The translations under genes were made by a program, and so were the position numbers. Source: Methylobacillus glycogenes JCM 2850 (GTDB taxonomy: Bacteria > Pseudomonadota > Gammaproteobacteria > Burkholderiales > Methylophilaceae). Taken from it: 64,000 nt of DNA. The DNA lies in NCBI RefSeq assembly GCF_000617925.1, contig NZ_BAMT01000001.1:496001-560000 (forward strand). The letters are read 5' to 3'. The notes beneath the pieces were generated by a model. That model did no database searches. It saw nothing but the letters and a program-made list of their open reading frames with translations, and was not told the origin of the DNA. Shown one piece after another: positions 63,447 through 64,000 of the stretch. The first letter of the stretch is position 1. Every line of letters starts with the position of its first letter.

Positions 63447-63457
63447 AGCCTAAGCTA

Positions 63458-63489
63458 AGTATTAAATAGGCCGAGTATTAAATAGGCCA
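63458..63489. repeat. 16-bp tandem duplication
   Basis: AGTATTAAATAGGCCG at 63458-63473 is followed directly by AGTATTAAATAGGCCA at 63474-63489, between the two binding-protein genes. Only one base differs. A small tandem duplication with no known function. Confidence 0.8.
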
Positions 63490-63502
63490 GGCTATCAATT
63501 TA

Positions 63503-63540
63503 CTCCTGCGCTGCATCTGCCAAGTGATGCAGCGCAGGAG
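63503..63540 (+). promoter_or_regulatory. 15-bp stem hairpin between the paralogous binding-protein genes
   Basis: CTCCTGCGCTGCATC (63503-63517) pairs perfectly with 63526-63540 around an eight-base loop. No T-run follows, so it is more likely an mRNA-stability or processing hairpin than a terminator. It ends 19 bases before ATG 63560. Confidence 0.7.
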
Positions 63541-63559
63541 CACCTCATTAGGACATCAT

Positions 63560-64000
63560 ATGAAATTCAAAAACGCTCTCGCGCTACTGGCATTGGGTTC
63601 CTCAGTAGTCTTCCAGCCTGCACAGGCAGAAGAAGCACTCAAGGTAGTGCGCATTGCCTCGGTAGCCACCAATGTGGCTGGCAAAACCGTATATACCGGC
63701 AGCGCCTCGCTGGTGGTCAATGGCACTTTCCCCGAAGAACTGAAAAAGCAGGGCATCAAGGTCGAATGGGTGCCTGCGGCCATGGCCTCGGTAGGCCCGG
63801 TGATTAACGAAGGTTTTGCCAGCGGCAAGATTGATTTTGGTATTTATGGTGACCTGCCACCGATTATCCTGAACGCCAGCAAACCCACAGTGCAACTGGT
63901 AGCGCCCTGGGGCACCACCGCCAACTCTTATTTGGTCGTGCCCAAAAACTCCACAGCCAAAAGCATTCAGGATTTAAAGGGCAAGCGCATTGCCCTGCAT
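63560..64000 (+). CDS. SsuA-like aliphatic sulfonate-binding protein 2 (5' part; runs out of the window)
   Basis: 147 codons are visible and the frame is still open at the end of the window. Signal peptide ends FQPAQA, then VRIASVATNVAGKTVYTGSA. It is clearly a paralogue of the gene before it: VGPVINEGFASGKIDFG and SYLVVPKNSTAKSIQDLKG align with it throughout. Differences lie in the region after the signal peptide and in PWGTTANSY versus PWGRSGNSY, near where the ligand binds in the family, so the two may prefer different ligands. Confidence 0.9.
   Translation, partial: MKFKNALALLALGSSVVFQPAQAEEALKVVRIASVATNVAGKTVYTGSASLVVNGTFPEELKKQGIKVEWVPAAMASVGPVINEGFASGKIDFGIYGDLPPIILNASKPTVQLVAPWGTTANSYLVVPKNSTAKSIQDLKGKRIALH

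Noticed and set aside
63458..63540. CRISPR-like repeats between the binding-protein genes
   Set aside because: Only two short tandem units without spacers, and one hairpin; no CRISPR array is present in the window.

Overview
The window comes from a betaproteobacterium, most likely a methylotroph of the Methylophilaceae. The grounds are the tig-clpP-clpX-lon-hupB-tRNA-Val-tRNA-Asp-ppiD block, the rnhA/dnaQ and hpnCDE neighbourhoods, PEP-CTERM surface proteins and a soluble PQQ-type sugar dehydrogenase. The family assignment is inference; no marker in the window fixes the genus.

Layout. 1-4 kb: end of a Tad (Flp) pilus locus (tadB end, tadC, tadD, a DUF3613 protein, tadG). 4-10.4 kb: sugE-type SMR exporter, a small secreted protein, and a complete minus-strand tripartite HME-RND efflux operon. 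10.7-15.1 kb: TonB-dependent receptor, soluble PQQ aldose dehydrogenase and a secreted YbhB-like protein. 15.8-20.3 kb: three tandem paralogous PEP-CTERM proteins, each with one CxxC, two preceded by Fur-box-like sites. 20.4-24.2 kb: tRNA-Leu, glgX, a small periplasmic protein, a cold-shock protein. 24.6-33.2 kb: chaperone and protease housekeeping block with two tRNAs. 33.3-40.2 kb (minus): gloB, mltD, a peptide ABC transporter without ATPase, fabI. 40.3-48.9 kb: methyltransferase, rnhA, dnaQ, queD, an HDAC-family deacetylase, rsgA, an M48 protease, orn, glgA, a holin-like membrane protein. 48.9-52 kb: hpnC-hpnD-hpnE squalene synthesis operon; then mtnP and def. 53.4-56.1 kb: tRNA-Ser followed by accessory DNA (probable integrase remnant, higBA, a PemK-like gene with a nonsense codon, a membrane pair ending in a degenerate NlpC/P60 domain). 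56.3-57.8 kb: small envelope genes including a PagL-like protein. 57.9-64 kb: a sulfur-scavenging cluster (FMN reductase, SfnR-like sigma-54 activator, class II aldolase-like protein, DszB-like protein, two SsuA-like binding proteins).

The most interesting system is the last one. Two good sigma-54 promoters, upstream of the FMN reductase and of the aldolase-like gene, are each preceded by inverted repeats sharing the half-site TGTTGC/GCAACA. The cluster encodes its own SfnR-type activator. Two of the enzymes are unusual: a cytoplasmic DszB-like protein with the CPVP cysteine, and an aldolase-fold protein lacking the third metal histidine. Together they look like an organosulfur (sulfone, sulfonate or sulfinate) scavenging module whose substrate cannot be read from the sequence.

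Caution: at least twelve otherwise intact, conserved genes are broken by what look like single missing bases, mostly in short runs. This pattern points to deletion errors in the sequence rather than to gene decay. Such genes are given here as single reconstructed features.
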